Origin: Siphonodentalium dalli
Taxonomy: Eukaryota > Mollusca > Scaphopoda > Gadilida > Siphonodentaliidae
Assembly: GCA_032622095.1 (NCBI GenBank)
Contig: CP136061.1
Span: 96,221,345 to 96,285,344, forward strand
Direction: 5' to 3'
Length of the DNA: 64,000 bases
Shown here: piece by piece, positions 1-11,599 of the stretch
Layout of the letters: the number at the start of each line of letters is the position of its first letter
How positions within the stretch are numbered: position 1 is the stretch's first letter
Position numbers and translations under genes: made by a program
Notes under the pieces: model-generated
The model's database searches: none
Seen by the model: the letters and a program-made list of their open reading frames with translations, nothing else
Told to the model about the DNA's origin: nothing

Positions 1-355
1 CATTTGTTTGACCATTGTTATGTAAACAAAAGCATAAAAAGTTACTTTTCTGGTGTTTGTTTATATTATGATGGTAAACATAGAGCGCGTTCTTTGTTGG
101 TGAATTCCTGATATGGAACAAATAAAGAGCGTTAATGCCATTTGTGTGTAATTAGCCAGTAGCATTGTGTTGTCTTCTGTAACACAATCAGGCTCTTGCT
201 TAGGTAAAATATAGTAGGTCTTTATGATAACATGCTGTTTACGCGATAGTCATGGTATATATGAACGAAACTGTATGCACTTTAATGTTTTTCTGTTTAC
301 GCTGATTGGAACACATATGAATATTTTCGACAACTAAGGCCTCACGTGCCTTTAA
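1..355 (+). mobile_element. Family D TTAA element, left part outside window
   Basis: This segment matches about 345 bp of the element at 30638-31138 in the same orientation, including the paired AAAGAGCGTT blocks and the terminal GTGCCTTTAA. The right end (TTAA at 352-355) is present and the left end lies before the window. It has no coding capacity. It is a non-autonomous DNA element; the transposase source is not visible. Confidence 0.75.
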
Positions 356-1205
356 GTCTTTAAGAGTATAAGAGGTTTAAAAAAAACAAAAATTCGAATC
401 AAAATCCAACAAACACAAAATCAATTTCAAGAAAACAATATGGAAATGTGTTGTGAATGCTGGCAAGAATGGTGAAAAATATATTCCTATCTACCAAGCG
501 CTCTTTGAAATATTTACTCAGAATCAGTTGTTTACAAATGATAGATTTACGTCTCCAACATGGTCGATTGGGAGCTGATAAAATAATTTCTAAAGCTTCA
601 AATATAGCCCACCACCCTGTAACCACTAAATATATCACCTCGCATGAGATAATCCCTCGTGGACCAGTAGCCACACACCGGCACCCAGGCTGATAACCAT
701 CTCAGCTACACTGGACAGAAGGTGACACCTAACCAACACACCAAGTGTCAGCTTCAAGACAGCATCGCTGAGCAAGTAAATATACGAGTTGTAAACACGT
801 GGTTCTGAGTTAACATTTCAAAGAACGTTTGGTAAATATCAATAATATTTTACTGTCCATCATTCTTCAACGTTCAGTACACATTCCTATATTTGTTTCT
901 TAGATATGAACTTTCTGTTTGAAGAATTTGGGTTTCACATTTTATATCTCTAAGATCATCATGAACTATTACAATGGTGCATTCGTTGGCCTGATTACTC
1001 TGATTTATCATATAAGTGAACGGAATCCTTTATTATATATCATCCTTATAGCCCCTCTGTGTTCGTCAAATTTCGAGAACCATCATGTAGCCAGGGAGCC
1101 TTTGCGGGGACCATGCGTTTAGCATTTTAGCAGTTTTATAGGACATTTCATTTCTAGAATTGCTGATAGCGTGACAGTCAGACAACAAACTGACGAGGGG
1201 GAATA
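356..1205. other. Unassigned AT-rich interval
   Basis: I see only short frames on both strands, none with recognisable protein content, and no strong repeat. It is probably intergenic or intronic sequence. Confidence 0.5.
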
Positions 1206-1451
1206 TTAACCCTTTGAGTGCCAGGTCGATGTTTGTATCAACCCATATACCCTGTGCCAATGCATTCTCTTATATATGCGAGTCGACCATATGTCGCCTC
1301 GCATATATAAGAGAATGCATTGGCCTAACAATTTTTTTTTTTAATTTTTTTTTTTTACAATTTTAATAATTTATTCTTATATTCTTTAACATACTTGTTT
1401 TGTAGGTTTAGGGACGATGATGAGATCGGCCCCTGGCACTCACAGGGTTAA
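1206..1451 (+). mobile_element. Family B hairpin-core MITE (piggyBac-like ends)
   Basis: The element is bounded by TTAA on both sides, with inverted ends TTAACCCTTTGAGTGCCAGG and CCTGGCACTCACAGGGTTAA. It carries the shared hairpin at 1257-1323, preceded by CCCTGTG. An A/T-rich linker follows that contains the TTCTTATATTCTTTAAC block also seen in families A and C. Only one hairpin is present, unlike the two in family A. A longer second copy lies at 57932-58365. The piggyBac assignment rests on the TTAA target and the CCC-starting ends and is inference; no transposase is encoded. Confidence 0.8.
1257..1323. repeat. Shared 67-bp hairpin, copy 1
   Basis: A near-perfect inverted repeat begins CCAATGCATTCTC and ends GAGAATGCATTGG. 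The apex GAGTCGACC/GGTCGCCTC has a single non-complementary position. The same hairpin or its mirror image recurs through the window. This copy has ATATG where most copies have ATAGG at the apex. Confidence 0.9.
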
Positions 1452-1797
1452 TGGGTAATATCCTGCATGTGACGTCGCGAAGGAACAGAATAATTAGTGT
1501 TGAGAATAACAATCTTCGACGTTGACAAACAACTATAAATGGACTTTGGGTGTCCATTCTTTGTCGGACAAATTATAAGAGACACTGTTATCGTGTTATG
1601 ATAATCTCAACACATTTGACAGGAAATCTTTCAAAAGTTTCAAATTCAATTCACCGTTTATCGGGTGGATAAAACACGATAATTAAATGCAATCAAAGTC
1701 ATTGAGGTACACTGACAATACGAAAACCGCACAAAGAAAATATCTGGAAATAATACGATAAGTATACGCAGAAATTCTGAATGCTCTTCATGTTTAT

Positions 1798-2345
1798 CCA
1801 ACATATATCCTCGCCCAAATACGCACATAATTGAGTCATTGCCGTTATTTCGTAGTATGGCGCGGGCCACGGCGAAAAGACATGTTAACGAGCGTACACA
1901 TCAAAAGTCGTTGAGTTGGTTTCTTTGTGTTATTGTCCGCACATAATCTGCTTAGAATCGCCTCATTATGAGTCGTTAATGTGACTAAATGCTATCATTT
2001 TCAGCACATTACGAACTTAAAATGAGGGAATTATAAGCAGATTATCTACCTAAAATATGTTCAATTATAAGCAGATAATGTGTGGGTTTTAGAGAGAACA
2101 AGCTTGTCTTCTCGTTATTCCGTTGATTAGCACGGGCCGCATTGAAAACACATTATAAAGAGCGTAATTCTGTTTTGTCGATCAAAAAACGTAAAGAAAT
2201 AGTCCCATGTTGGACTGTTTTAAAAACCGCGTTATATTTCCACGTAGAGCTTATATATGTTAAGGTTAACGAATGTCAATATATTATCTTAAATCTCCAG
2301 TTAAAATAAACCCGTTGTGTGCTTATTTTCACGAGAACAGGCTGC
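1798..2345 (-). mobile_element. Dispersed repeat family E, diverged copy
   Basis: It starts with the terminal motif CAACATATATCCTCGCCCAA, which recurs near 5263, 12307, 30482, 31357, 35992, 39336 and 60813. Inside are a foldback at 1944-2044 and blocks resembling CGCGGGCCAC and GTTATTTCGT that also occur near 5140, 12190, 31260 and 60700. The far end resembles TTTTCACGAGAACAGGCTGC, which is also seen near 30400 and 36225. The family is non-coding and the exact ends are uncertain. Confidence 0.5.
1944..2044. repeat. Foldback inside family E
   Basis: The arms TAATCTGCTTAGAAT and ATTATAAGCAGATTA, with extended CCTCATT/AATGAGG pairing, enclose a short loop. The same foldback occurs at 4984-5080, and in an interrupted form at 30598-31192. 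Confidence 0.75.
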
Positions 2346-2715
2346 CAAAATTAGGGTCAAGGTCACGGGCGTTGTTACTGATTGGATGTCTAGATGCTGT
2401 CAAATCAGACGGAGCATCGTGTAGGAATTCAAATGAATATAAGTTTTGCGATGGGGCGTGGCTATACAGCAACGACACCAAGATAGTTCGTTGATGATGA
2501 CTACGTATCTTGGCAGTGCGTGTTTGTGAGTGTGAAAGTTCAATCATAAGTGATTTGACATGTTCACGTATTCAAATCATTAATGGAATAGCGAATCCAT
2601 GTTGAGATATAGTTCATTTCTTACGTTCATCACGCTCTGCGAGCATAACTATTCTCGCCCTTGTATTGTGTTTGACAACTGGGGGCCATTGTAACTCGAC
2701 ATCTACATGGAGCGG

Positions 2716-3100
2716 TTAACCCTTTACCCAACAGAAGGGCCCTGTGCCAATGCATTCTCTTATATATGCGAGTCGACCATAGGTCGCCTCGCATATATAA
2801 GAGAATGCATTGGCTTAACACATTAAAAATTATAAAATTGATAAAGAATGTAAGAAAAAATGGTAAAAAGTGTTACAAACGATTGTTTTTTAGATCAATG
2901 CATTCTCTTATATATGCGAGGCGACCTATGGTCGACTCGCATATATAAGAGAATGCATTGGCACAGGGCATAACTGTAACTATCACAATGTGGTCAATGA
3001 GCCGGTTCCAATGATATCCATATTTGTATGGTTCTATTGAGACAGACCGAAGATATTTTAGGCTGTTGAAGCTTTATTTGGCCGGTTTTGGCCGGTTTGT
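2716..3100 (+). mobile_element. Family A double-hairpin MITE, right end lost
   Basis: The left end TTAACCCTTTACCCAACA is intact, followed by hairpins at 2747-2813 and 2895-2961. Next comes the family A right arm with GTGGTCAATGAGCCGG and a duplicated GGCCGGTTTT block. The expected terminal TGGGTAAAGGGTTAA is missing. Sequence switches at about 3101 into the 490-bp dispersed repeat at 3104-3592. The right hairpin has TCAATG in place of CCAATG. Confidence 0.85.
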
Positions 3101-3103
3101 TTT

Positions 3104-3592
3104 GTCTAAGCTTGTAAATAATTAATTAATGGACATAAAATTTAAGTTAAATCCAGATATTCCCACAGTCCAACTCAAAATATGGTGAGATATTTTGTGT
3201 TTTATTACAAATTAAATCGGCGATGAGGCGAATATATTAAACTGTAACCATAAACACGCTTGATATAATTGGGGATTATGAACAACTTACGGCGTGACAG
3301 AAAGTTTTGTAAAGTGCAGTTCATGTATTATTTAAGTAACTAAGGACCGCACATCACAAAACAACATCTCTTACTGTAAATAATCCAAGGAAATTGGTAT
3401 ACAGAAATACCGTCCGACGGGCTCCCGTATATAACTTGCGACAAATCTATTGTTGACAACAGGCTTATTTACCCAGACGAACATGTTCAATATCGTTGAT
3501 TTCCCCGCGACAGCAAAGTGCATACTTCAGAGACTACCAATTATCGTGACATCTCACATTCAAGCTCCTCGTATCGGGGACCAAACCTTAAC
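3104..3592 (-). repeat. About 490-bp dispersed repeat R490, copy 1
   Basis: This is the reverse complement of 26953-27444 at very high identity, and a more diverged, shorter copy occupies about 28900-29200. Shared landmarks include the segments around 3290-3300, 3420-3435 and 3570-3592. No long frame is conserved between the copies. One end abuts a family A MITE here, and a family A fragment also lies just beyond the same end at 27492. Its class is unknown. Confidence 0.8.
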
Positions 3593-4028
3593 TCAAGATA
3601 CAGGATACTCCGGTTCTCCGATGATATTATTCACGGGAGAGTAATGCCTATCTGATGTATAGTACTCCAGTATGTGATACTGTTATGTCTTGGGAAGCAA
3701 GTGAGAATGTTCGATCATTTTATTCATATTGTCCTGTTGCGTTATTGTCAGATATACATGTACGCATACATGGAATACAGAAATGTACCTTGTATAAACA
3801 GAAATCGATGGCATTCAGAAGGCTCTTGTCACTCGTGTCGGTTGTGTGACAGGCGGTTTGCACTGTCAAAAAATACCGTATTCCTACGGCACATTGCGCT
3901 GTAATTTTTTCGAAGGACTCATATATCTTCACATCAAATTGGTGTAATTTTGTATCACGGTGTAATCAAATCTGCTAGAGAAACATAAAGTAATTCAGAG
4001 TCACTCTAAGCTATACAGAGCATACACA
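3593..4028. other. Unassigned interval
   Basis: Short frames up to about 76 codons exist on both strands but show no recognisable domain. No clear repeat was seen. Confidence 0.4.
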
Positions 4029-4340
4029 TTAACCCTTTACCCAACAGAACGGCCCTGTGCCAATGCATTCTCTTATATATGCGAGTCGACCATAGGTCGC
4101 CTCGCATATATAAGAGAATGCATTGGCTTAACACATTAAAAATTATAGAATTGTTAAAGAATGTAAGAAAAAATGGTAAAAAGTGTTAAAAAAATATTTT
4201 TTTTAGGCCAATGCATTCTCTTATATATGCGAGGCGACCTATGGTCGACTCGCATATATAAGAGAATGCATTGGCACAGGGCATAACTGTAACTATCACA
4301 ATGTGGTCAAGGAGCCGGTTCCAATGATATCCATATTTGT
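4029..4340 (+). mobile_element. Family A double-hairpin MITE, 3'-truncated
   Basis: The left TTAA and TTAACCCTTTACCCAACA end are intact, with hairpins at 4060-4126 and 4208-4274. Homology to full copies stops at CCATATTTGT, removing the last roughly 110 bp including the right inverted end. Confidence 0.85.
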
Positions 4341-4365
4341 GAATCGTTGACCAATCATATCCAAT

Positions 4366-4640
4366 ATTCCTGTATCTATGATGACGTAAGTGAAACCATG
4401 GATATAACTGTTAATAAATACACTCCGCGGATTCCTGTATCTATGATGACGTAAGTGAAACAATGGATATAACTGTTAATAAATACACTCCGCGGATATT
4501 TAACTATTATATTACTTATGCTAAGTTATGCTTGTATTCGTGGTACGAAACGTCCAGCTACGAAGCGGGCACGGTACGAAAAGTTAATAAAATACTCCGC
4601 GGATATTTACCTATTACTTATGGCAAGTTATGCTTGTATT
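4366..4640 (+). repeat. 65-bp tandem duplication plus partial third unit
   Basis: Units 4366-4430 and 4431-4495 differ at a single visible position (CCATGG versus CAATGG). A partial unit containing ACTCCGCGGATATTTA and AAGTTATGCTTGTATTC recurs at about 4577-4640. The first unit begins only about 25 bp after the truncation point of the neighbouring family A element. Confidence 0.85.
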
Positions 4641-4983
4641 CATGCAGCGCAAAGGGCCTTCGGCTGTTCTTTTCTGTCTTTCTACTTTTGCATATCAACC
4701 GGTAATTAGTTATGCACACTGTAACTCCATGTAATGCAGACTCATCGACCATCGAAAACCGCTGAACAATTAAAAAAAGTTACTTTTTAGCTTCTACAAT
4801 TACTGGAGTAATGCTGACACTCAGTCTCCTTTCCGTTGATTTGTGCACCGCGTACGATGTTAATTTGCGAAAACCGGCCGATAGCTATAATAAAATGATA
4901 CTTTCATCGGAATTGTCACTTATTTGGGCCGTGCATCCTGTTCTCCAACAAACTCTGCTTATAATGTAACATTTTAGGTAAAT

Positions 4984-5290
4984 AATCTGCTTAGAATGGC
5001 CTCATTGTGAAGCGATAATGTGCGGACAACAACAGGGTTTTAGTCACATTATCGGCTGATGAGGCTATTCTAAGCAGATTATATATGCGGACAATGACAC
5101 AAATAAGCCCACTCGCGACTGTTTATGTGTATGCTTTTTAACATGTAATTTCACTGTGGCACGCGGCATACAACTAAATAACGGGAGTGAGTCAATTATC
5201 TGCTTATTTCAGAGTCAAATAATCACATTATGTACCTATTTCACATTATAGGTCTATTATGTGCGTATTTGCGTGAGGATATGTTGGGCA
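4984..5290 (+). mobile_element. Dispersed repeat family E copy
   Basis: A foldback at 4984-5080 (arms AATCTGCTTAGAATGGCCTC and its complement) is followed by the family E body. The copy ends with the terminal motif ATTTGCGTGAGGATATGTTG at about 5267-5286. It is non-coding. Confidence 0.6.
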
Positions 5291-5623
5291 GTGGAGACTG
5301 GAGTTGTATTCGCGTCGTCGGTTCAGACTAGACTCAGTTGACTCTTCTCATTTGTCGATGTTAAACTTTCCCAGCTATTGGGCACACCTCATCAATGACT
5401 TGGGAATGTTTTTCACAGCCATATTGTCGGATTATTCATCTCCAGTTAAACTCACAAATAAAACAGATACACGCTATTCCATTCAAGTGGGTGTGTGTGA
5501 CGGGACAATTTGATTGCCAACTACATTCATTATTATGACAGTAGGTATAAAAACCACAGTAAGTACATGTAACTAAAAGGGTATACAGCAATCCGATATA
5601 TTCGAGGCACTTAATAGGCTACA

Positions 5624-5715
5624 ATTAGTCGGAAATATGGCTTGTTGCCATTAATCGGAAAGCTCTCCCCGAGAGCTTTCCTGTGAATGGCAACAAGCCA
5701 TATTTCCGACTAAAT
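5624..5715. repeat. 92-bp foldback hairpin
   Basis: Arms of about 44 nt (left 5624-5667, right about 5671-5715) are separated by only about 3 nt. They include GGAAATATGGCTTGTTGCCA and its exact complement. The arms mismatch only in a short central patch. This is a foldback-type miniature element or a transcribed long hairpin. Confidence 0.85.
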
Positions 5716-6407
5716 CCTGAAAAGTTACCCATAATTCTTCTGTGGTTATGGAGTCGATTACTTAGGGCATTACTGTAATTGACATGGTGGCATTCATAAA
5801 CTAACAGTAGTTTCTCTAAGGGTGCTGATTACGAGCACAATATATCATTGTATATTCTGTTTATCAACTTTCAACCTGCAAAATATGTGCATTGTTCATT
5901 GGACTTAAATATGCGAAATTCAAAGTATCAATTGCGCTCCGCCATGGACGAGACGAACTCCATGTTATGTGAGAATGTCTCATAAAACTTTCCGACTTGA
6001 ACATATGCAACGGAGTGGAAATTATTCATACTGGGCTTTGGGCGTCGCCATGTTGAACATGGTTAACATTTTGCAGCCAATTAGTGGAGAGAATGTCAAA
6101 ATATAGGAACAATTTTAACCCTAACCCTTTACATACTAACTACGCATTGATGAGAAGTTCCCCATGTTCAGATAATAAGTTCAACAAACGACCAAATTAA
6201 AGGTCTGAACATTTCTCTCCTATAAATTGGACTCCATCTGCAATGTTATTATATGTCGTCTTTTTATTTTTCCTTATAAATAATACACCTTTCCAATAAT
6301 TTTTTTTTTATCCATCACCTTTGTCGTCTATTATATAGATAAAGGCTGCAAAATAAACCGATGACTTTATTTTAGCACGTGCTATACTAAAGCAATAACG
6401 GCTACTT
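5716..6407. other. Unassigned AT-rich interval
   Basis: No reading frame above background was seen. It contains one copy of TGTTCAGATAATAAGTTCA at about 6165-6185, which also forms a hairpin at 32930-32972. Otherwise it looks like ordinary non-coding sequence. Confidence 0.4.
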
Positions 6408-8022
6408 CAACTATCATGATAAAGTCACGTGCTCAACTATCATGATAAAGGCACGTGCTCAACTATCATGATAAAGGCACGTGCTCAACTATCATGATAA
6501 AGGCATGTGCTCAACTATCATGATAAAGGCACGTGATCAACTATCATGATAAAGGCACGTGCTCAACTATCATGATAAAGGCACGTGCTCAACTATCATG
6601 ATAAAGGCACGTTCTCAACTATCATGATAAAGGCACGTGATCAACTATCATAATAAAGGCATGTGATCAACTATCATAATAAAGGCATGTGATCAACCAT
6701 CATGATAAAGGCATGTGCTCAACTATCATGATAAAGGCATATGCTCAACTATCATGATAAAGGCATGTGGTCAACTATCATGATAAAGGCATGTGCTCAA
6801 CTATCATGATAAAGGCATGTGCTCAACTATCATGATAAAGGCATGTGATCAACTATCACGATAAAGGCATTTGCTCAACTATCATGATAAAGGCATGTGA
6901 TCAACTATCATGATAAAGGCATGTGCTCAACTATCATGATAAAGGCATGTGCTCAACTATCATGATAAAGGCATGTGATCAACTATCACGATAAAGGCAT
7001 GTGCTCAACTATCATGATAAAGGCATGTGATCAACTATCATGATAAAGGCATGTGGTCAACTATCATGATAAAGGCGCGTGCTCAACTATCATGATAAAG
7101 GCATGCGCTCAACTATCATGATAAAGGCATGTTCTCAACTATCATGATAAAGGCATGTGCTCAACTATCATGATAAAGGCATGTGATCAACTATCATGAT
7201 AAAGGCATGTGGTCAACTATCATGATAAAGGCGCGTGCTCAACTATCATGATAAAGGCATGTGATCAACTATCATGATAAAGGCATGTGATCAACTATCA
7301 TGATAAAGGCATGTGGTCAACAATCATGATAAAGGCGCGTGCTCAACTATCATGATAAATGCATGTGGTCAACTATCATGATAAAGGCATGTGATCAACT
7401 ATCATGATAAAGGCATGTGCTCAACTATCATGATAAAGGCATGTGCTCAACTATCATGATAAAGGCATGTGCTCATCTATCATGATAAAGGCATGTGGTC
7501 AACTATCATGATAAAGGCATGTGATCAACTATCATGATAAAGGCATGTGGTCAACTATCATGATAAAGGCGCGTGCTCAACTATCATGATAAAGGCATGT
7601 GATCAACTATCATGATAAAGGCATGTGATCAACTATCATGATAAAGGCATGTGGTCAATTATCATGATAAAGGCATGTGGTCAACAATCATGATAAAGGC
7701 GCGTGCTCAACTATCATGATAAATGCATGTGGTCAACTATCATGATAAAGGCATGTGATCAACTATCATGATAAAGGCATGTGGTCAACTATCATGATAA
7801 AGGCATGTGCTCAACTATCATGATAAAGGCATGTGATCAACTATCATGATAAAGGCATGTGGTCAACTATCATGATAAAGGCGCGTGCTCAACTATCATG
7901 ATACAGGCATGTGATCAACTATCATGATAAAGGCATGTGCTCAACTATCATGATAAAGGCATGTGCTCAACTATCATGATAAAGGCATGTGATCAACTAT
8001 CATGATAAAGGCATGTGCTCAA
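6408..8022. repeat. 26-bp satellite array, about 62 units
   Basis: The consensus unit is CAACTATCATGATAAAGGC plus RYGTGNT. Each unit contains the palindrome ATCATGAT. The first dozen units mostly read CACGTG at the variable site, while later units mostly read CATGTG. Triplets of GATC, GGTC and GCGCGTGCTC variants recur in order (for example about 7020-7085, 7185-7245, 7520-7590, 7840-7895), giving a higher-order pattern. Period and copy number are counted by eye. Confidence 0.95.
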
Positions 8023-8160
8023 AACTACAACCGAAAATCTTACAATCGATTTAAATGTTTGCTAAAGAAATTCCCCGTTATGTCTTATCTCATTTAAACA
8101 AATTAAATAGATGTTATCGACTTTTAAACTTTGGCGATAGATAAAAACAATACACATATC

Positions 8161-8282
8161 GTTTGCCGAGATACCCGACTTATTTTCGCTCGTATGATTC
8201 CGCAATTAGAGGACATAGCTAAAGCTCGGTCCTACATTTGCTGAATCATAGTCGCGAAAATAAACCTTGTATCTCGTCAAAC
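8161..8282. repeat. 122-bp foldback element
   Basis: The arms start GTTTGCCGAGATACCCGACT and end with the imperfect complement TTGTATCTCGTCAAAC. Pairing continues through TATTTTCGC/GCGAAAATA and TATGATTC/GAATCATA. The element lies just beyond the satellite and is non-coding. Confidence 0.75.
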
Positions 8283-9204
8283 TATAGGGATATTCTATAT
8301 TTACTACTGAACAGGATAATCCATTTAGTATAACATGGGTTAAATTTTCAATTGTTGAAAATGCAGTTCAATACTTCTGACATTAAACCTCCTCCTCGCT
8401 GGCGACACATCTCTGTTGGCGGTTGTGAATACATCATCCTGGCATAAATCGTTAACGTTACACCTGTACATTAGATCGCCTATCAGCTTTATACAAAAAC
8501 TGTTGTTTGACAACGGATATATCCACTCGTGATAACCATTAGTTTGTGCCGCAGTTGATTTTGTAAGATTATCATCCATTGAGCGAAGCGAATTTCATTG
8601 AAATACATTCCGGTAGACTCCGCTCACGCACTCGACGCAAGACAAACAACCCCTCCAATATCGCCTATATATAACACAGTATACCACGTTACAATCTCAT
8701 GCGTTATATCAATGAGCCAGATTGAATTATGTATGATCCACCCAGCTTTCTTTTCTTTACTGAAATAAATTTTTTGAACAGCTTCATAAATCAATTCTCG
8801 TGTACGATAATAATTGTCATGCGATTCCGACGGCGACAATTACCTTCGTCTTGATCTCTAAAGAGTAGCAATTCATCGACAACCCGTTTTTCTCGAGTCA
8901 ATATGATAGCGGGAATTCCGAGCGAATGCGCACACCGCGTGCACAGCGGGATGAAAAGACCAGGTATCGGCCAAGCCTATAAGAGACGTGAATTACTTGG
9001 AGATATCATGTCGTTATCCCTTGAGTGATGTTTTGTCACTGGCCTGTTGGATTCTGATTCGGGATTTTGGATTCGGGATTTTGAATTCCGGGTTTCAAGG
9101 ACTGGAATATAACTAAAATTCGCTGTAATGGATATATATTTTCTTAGGAATAAGTGTTCGGATATATTATTCCTATAATTATCGTCTAAGTGCCGAAGGT
9201 GAGA
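8283..9204. other. Unassigned interval with two short minus-strand frames
   Basis: Minus-strand frames at 8340-8579 (79 codons) and 8624-8839 (71 codons) read through without repeats, but I recognise no domain in either. They could be parts of exons or chance. No splice or promoter evidence can be asserted. Confidence 0.3.
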
Positions 9205-9740
9205 TGAAATGCCATCACTGCTAGGTCAAGACATGACTATCTACTCTAGCTTCGCCCGTAAAGATCATATTTCAGTAGAACAATACTTGGGACTTTTTAA
9301 TGTTGTGACAGGGAATTTTAAAACATTGAAAAAGCAGTGTAGGTAATATATTTCTTAGTTAACACATGCTCCTTAATAATGTATTTAACTATAGGTGAAG
9401 GTCCCAACTCAAAATTGCACGATGTATGTGAGTTGGTGAGCAATTTTGCTTTGCGTCATGGCATTTATTTATTAATTCAATGTTTAATGCGATATCAGCT
9501 CACAAAAGTCACAAAACTTGCAATCTCCAACTGGGACCACCTACTACTGTGAAGTAGATTAATGATGAACAATTATTAACAAAGAATATTTTCCATGCCT
9601 TGTTTCTTCAATGTAATAGAATTCCCTGTCAGCACATCAAAAACTTCCCATGTTTTGTATTGGTGGAATATGATATCTACGGGCGTAGCTGAAATATAGG
9701 TTCGTGACATGATCTGCCATCACTGCGTGATAGTGACCGT
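9205..9740. mobile_element. Long, diverged foldback element (about 540 bp)
   Basis: The left arm 9205-9400 pairs with the right arm 9530-9740 in inverted orientation. Matched landmarks are GACAGGGAATTTTAAAACAT versus GACAGGGAATTCTATTACAT, and GCTTCGCCCGTAAAGATCAT versus GCTACGCCCGTAGATATCAT. The arms are well diverged, so the insertion is old. There is no coding content. Confidence 0.6.
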
Positions 9741-9919
9741 CGATCATTCATGTTGTGGCTTATATTAAAACAAATAGAAAACTCCATAAATATTATATCA
9801 GTAAGGTATATTAATTCCACATGCATTTTTGTCAATTGGTAGCTCTTTCTTATTCCATTCATGTTCGTAACTTAAGTATGAAATTCGAGATTCAAATACA
9901 GCTTTATTACCGTCATTTG

Positions 9920-10155
9920 CAGAATGAGGTCCCCAGATGGTGAAGTTAGTGACGTTATCACGCAGAGCGGGCTAGCGTAACTAAATTCACCCTCTGGGGA
10001 CCTCATTCTGCTTAGGCCTCAACTGCTATGGGAGACATAGACTCAGATTGAAGTGCCCAAATGGTGAATATTGTGATGTACACCCAATGGGAACCTGGAT
10101 TATGCAATGTGTCGTCTGCCAAGTTGGGAATACATTGTATAGAGAAACTAAACTA
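9920..10155 (+). repeat. Foldback-containing duplicated segment, copy 1
   Basis: A 91-bp foldback (9920-10010, arms CAGAATGAGGTCCCCAGA and its complement) is followed by about 145 bp. The whole segment is repeated at 10792-11023. A third copy of the foldback alone is at 11102-11192. Confidence 0.8.
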
Positions 10156-10791
10156 GATTCACTTTAGATTAATAGATTATCGGGGAATAACAATATCTTG
10201 CTCACGTTTCGTGTCTTAACCTCATGATTATTTTCGGATTACCAAAATTAACACGAAGTAAAACATCCCTCCGGTATTTCATACTTAAAATTGCAACGCA
10301 AAATCGGAACGTCTTTTGATAATAGTTCAATAACACGACCTCATCACCTACATCGATTATATACATGTACACCACAACAAGAGACGGCATCAGCATGAGT
10401 TCGCGGTATGCGTCTTTTTTCTGATTATTTTAATTCAAAACGACAGATAGTCGTCGCTACAATTACCAAAGTATGTAGGGTGTGATAACTTGCTAATTAG
10501 CGTTGATGTTGCTTGAACGGGACAGTCTGCCTAGCTATAGTAAACATAATATATCCACATAAACAGACGTGACAGTGCTAAATTCACAATTATCTGGTCG
10601 TTACGTCGTATTAATGATGGCAAGCTCCATAACTAATGTTGGGAAAAAACCAGTGACCCGGGGCCCCACGCGATCATCCGATTTTACCCCAGGTTAATTA
10701 ACATTTCACGAGGCAATTTGTGTCAAAATCTCACAAAAGTACCGCGGCTCTTCCTCTCACACAAACCTGGGTTTAGTGTGTCTGTCATTTA

Positions 10792-11023
10792 CAGATTGAG
10801 GTCCACAGAGGTTGAATTTAGCGACGCTATCCCACAGGGCGGGCTAGCATAACTAAACTCACCCTCTGTGGACCTCATTCTGCTTAGGCCTCAACTGCTA
10901 TGAGAGACATGGACTCAGATTGAAGTTCCCACATGGTGAATATTGTGATGTACACCCATTGGGACTTCGATTATGCAATGCCGGTGTCGTCTGCCAATTT
11001 GGGGATATAGAGAAACTAAACTA
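10792..11023 (+). repeat. Foldback-containing duplicated segment, copy 2
   Basis: The foldback is at 10792-10882 (CAGATTGAGGTCCACAGA and its near-complement), followed by the same tail as at 10011-10155, including GACTCAGATTGAAGT and GTGATGTACACCCA. Both foldback arms share a GTCCACAGA/TCTGTGGAC change relative to copy 1, so the stem stays paired. Confidence 0.8.
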
Positions 11024-11101
11024 AAACAAAAATATAATCTATGTGCAGAAGTTTCTATAGAATAATAATAAAGAAACTTTCCAGAGAAGATGAAGCCTAA
11101 T

Positions 11102-11192
11102 CAGAATGAGGTCCCCATATAGAGAGATTAGTGATGCTAGCCCGCTATGCGATATAGCGTCACTATATTCACCCTCTGGGGACCTCATTGTG
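11102..11192 (+). repeat. Foldback, copy 3 of the GGTCCCC family
   Basis: The arms CAGAATGAGGTCCCCATA and CTCTGGGGACCTCATTGTG enclose a centre rearranged relative to the two upstream copies. The long tail found after copies 1 and 2 is absent. Confidence 0.75.
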
Positions 11193-11599
11193 TCAATGAA
11201 AGGCACACTAAATGCAGGCTTGCTCTCACATATCACATGTGCGATGGCAGTACACGTGACAGGCGTACCCTGTTAGAAGATACAGCGAGTAAAGTTATTG
11301 GAAATGTAGATAGGTGTCTATTTTGTGATGCATATCTATACAAGTACGCAGTGTCGAAAACGTTGATCGTTTCCTAGGAAATACACCCCGTGAAGAGAAG
11401 TTCAAAACTGTATAATTTAAACTTAATGAACTTAGTCATGAACGTTTTTAAAAGTGCTATATCCTGTAATCTGCTCATTAGTTCCAAAATATTACGTCTG
11501 GGGTAGATTGTAGACAATGTCAATTGACAGGAAATAATGAAATAAAGAGCGTTCATCAATATTGTTCAGATGGACAAAGAGCGTCCACTTAAACACAAC

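Noticed and set aside
6408-8022. CRISPR-like array
   Set aside because: Units are contiguous 26-bp tandem repeats without unique spacers, in eukaryotic DNA.
9391-9552. Separate small MITE with GGTGAAGGTCCCA/GGGACCACC ends
   Set aside because: The pairing is short and lies in the middle of the longer 9205-9740 foldback, so a separate element is not needed.
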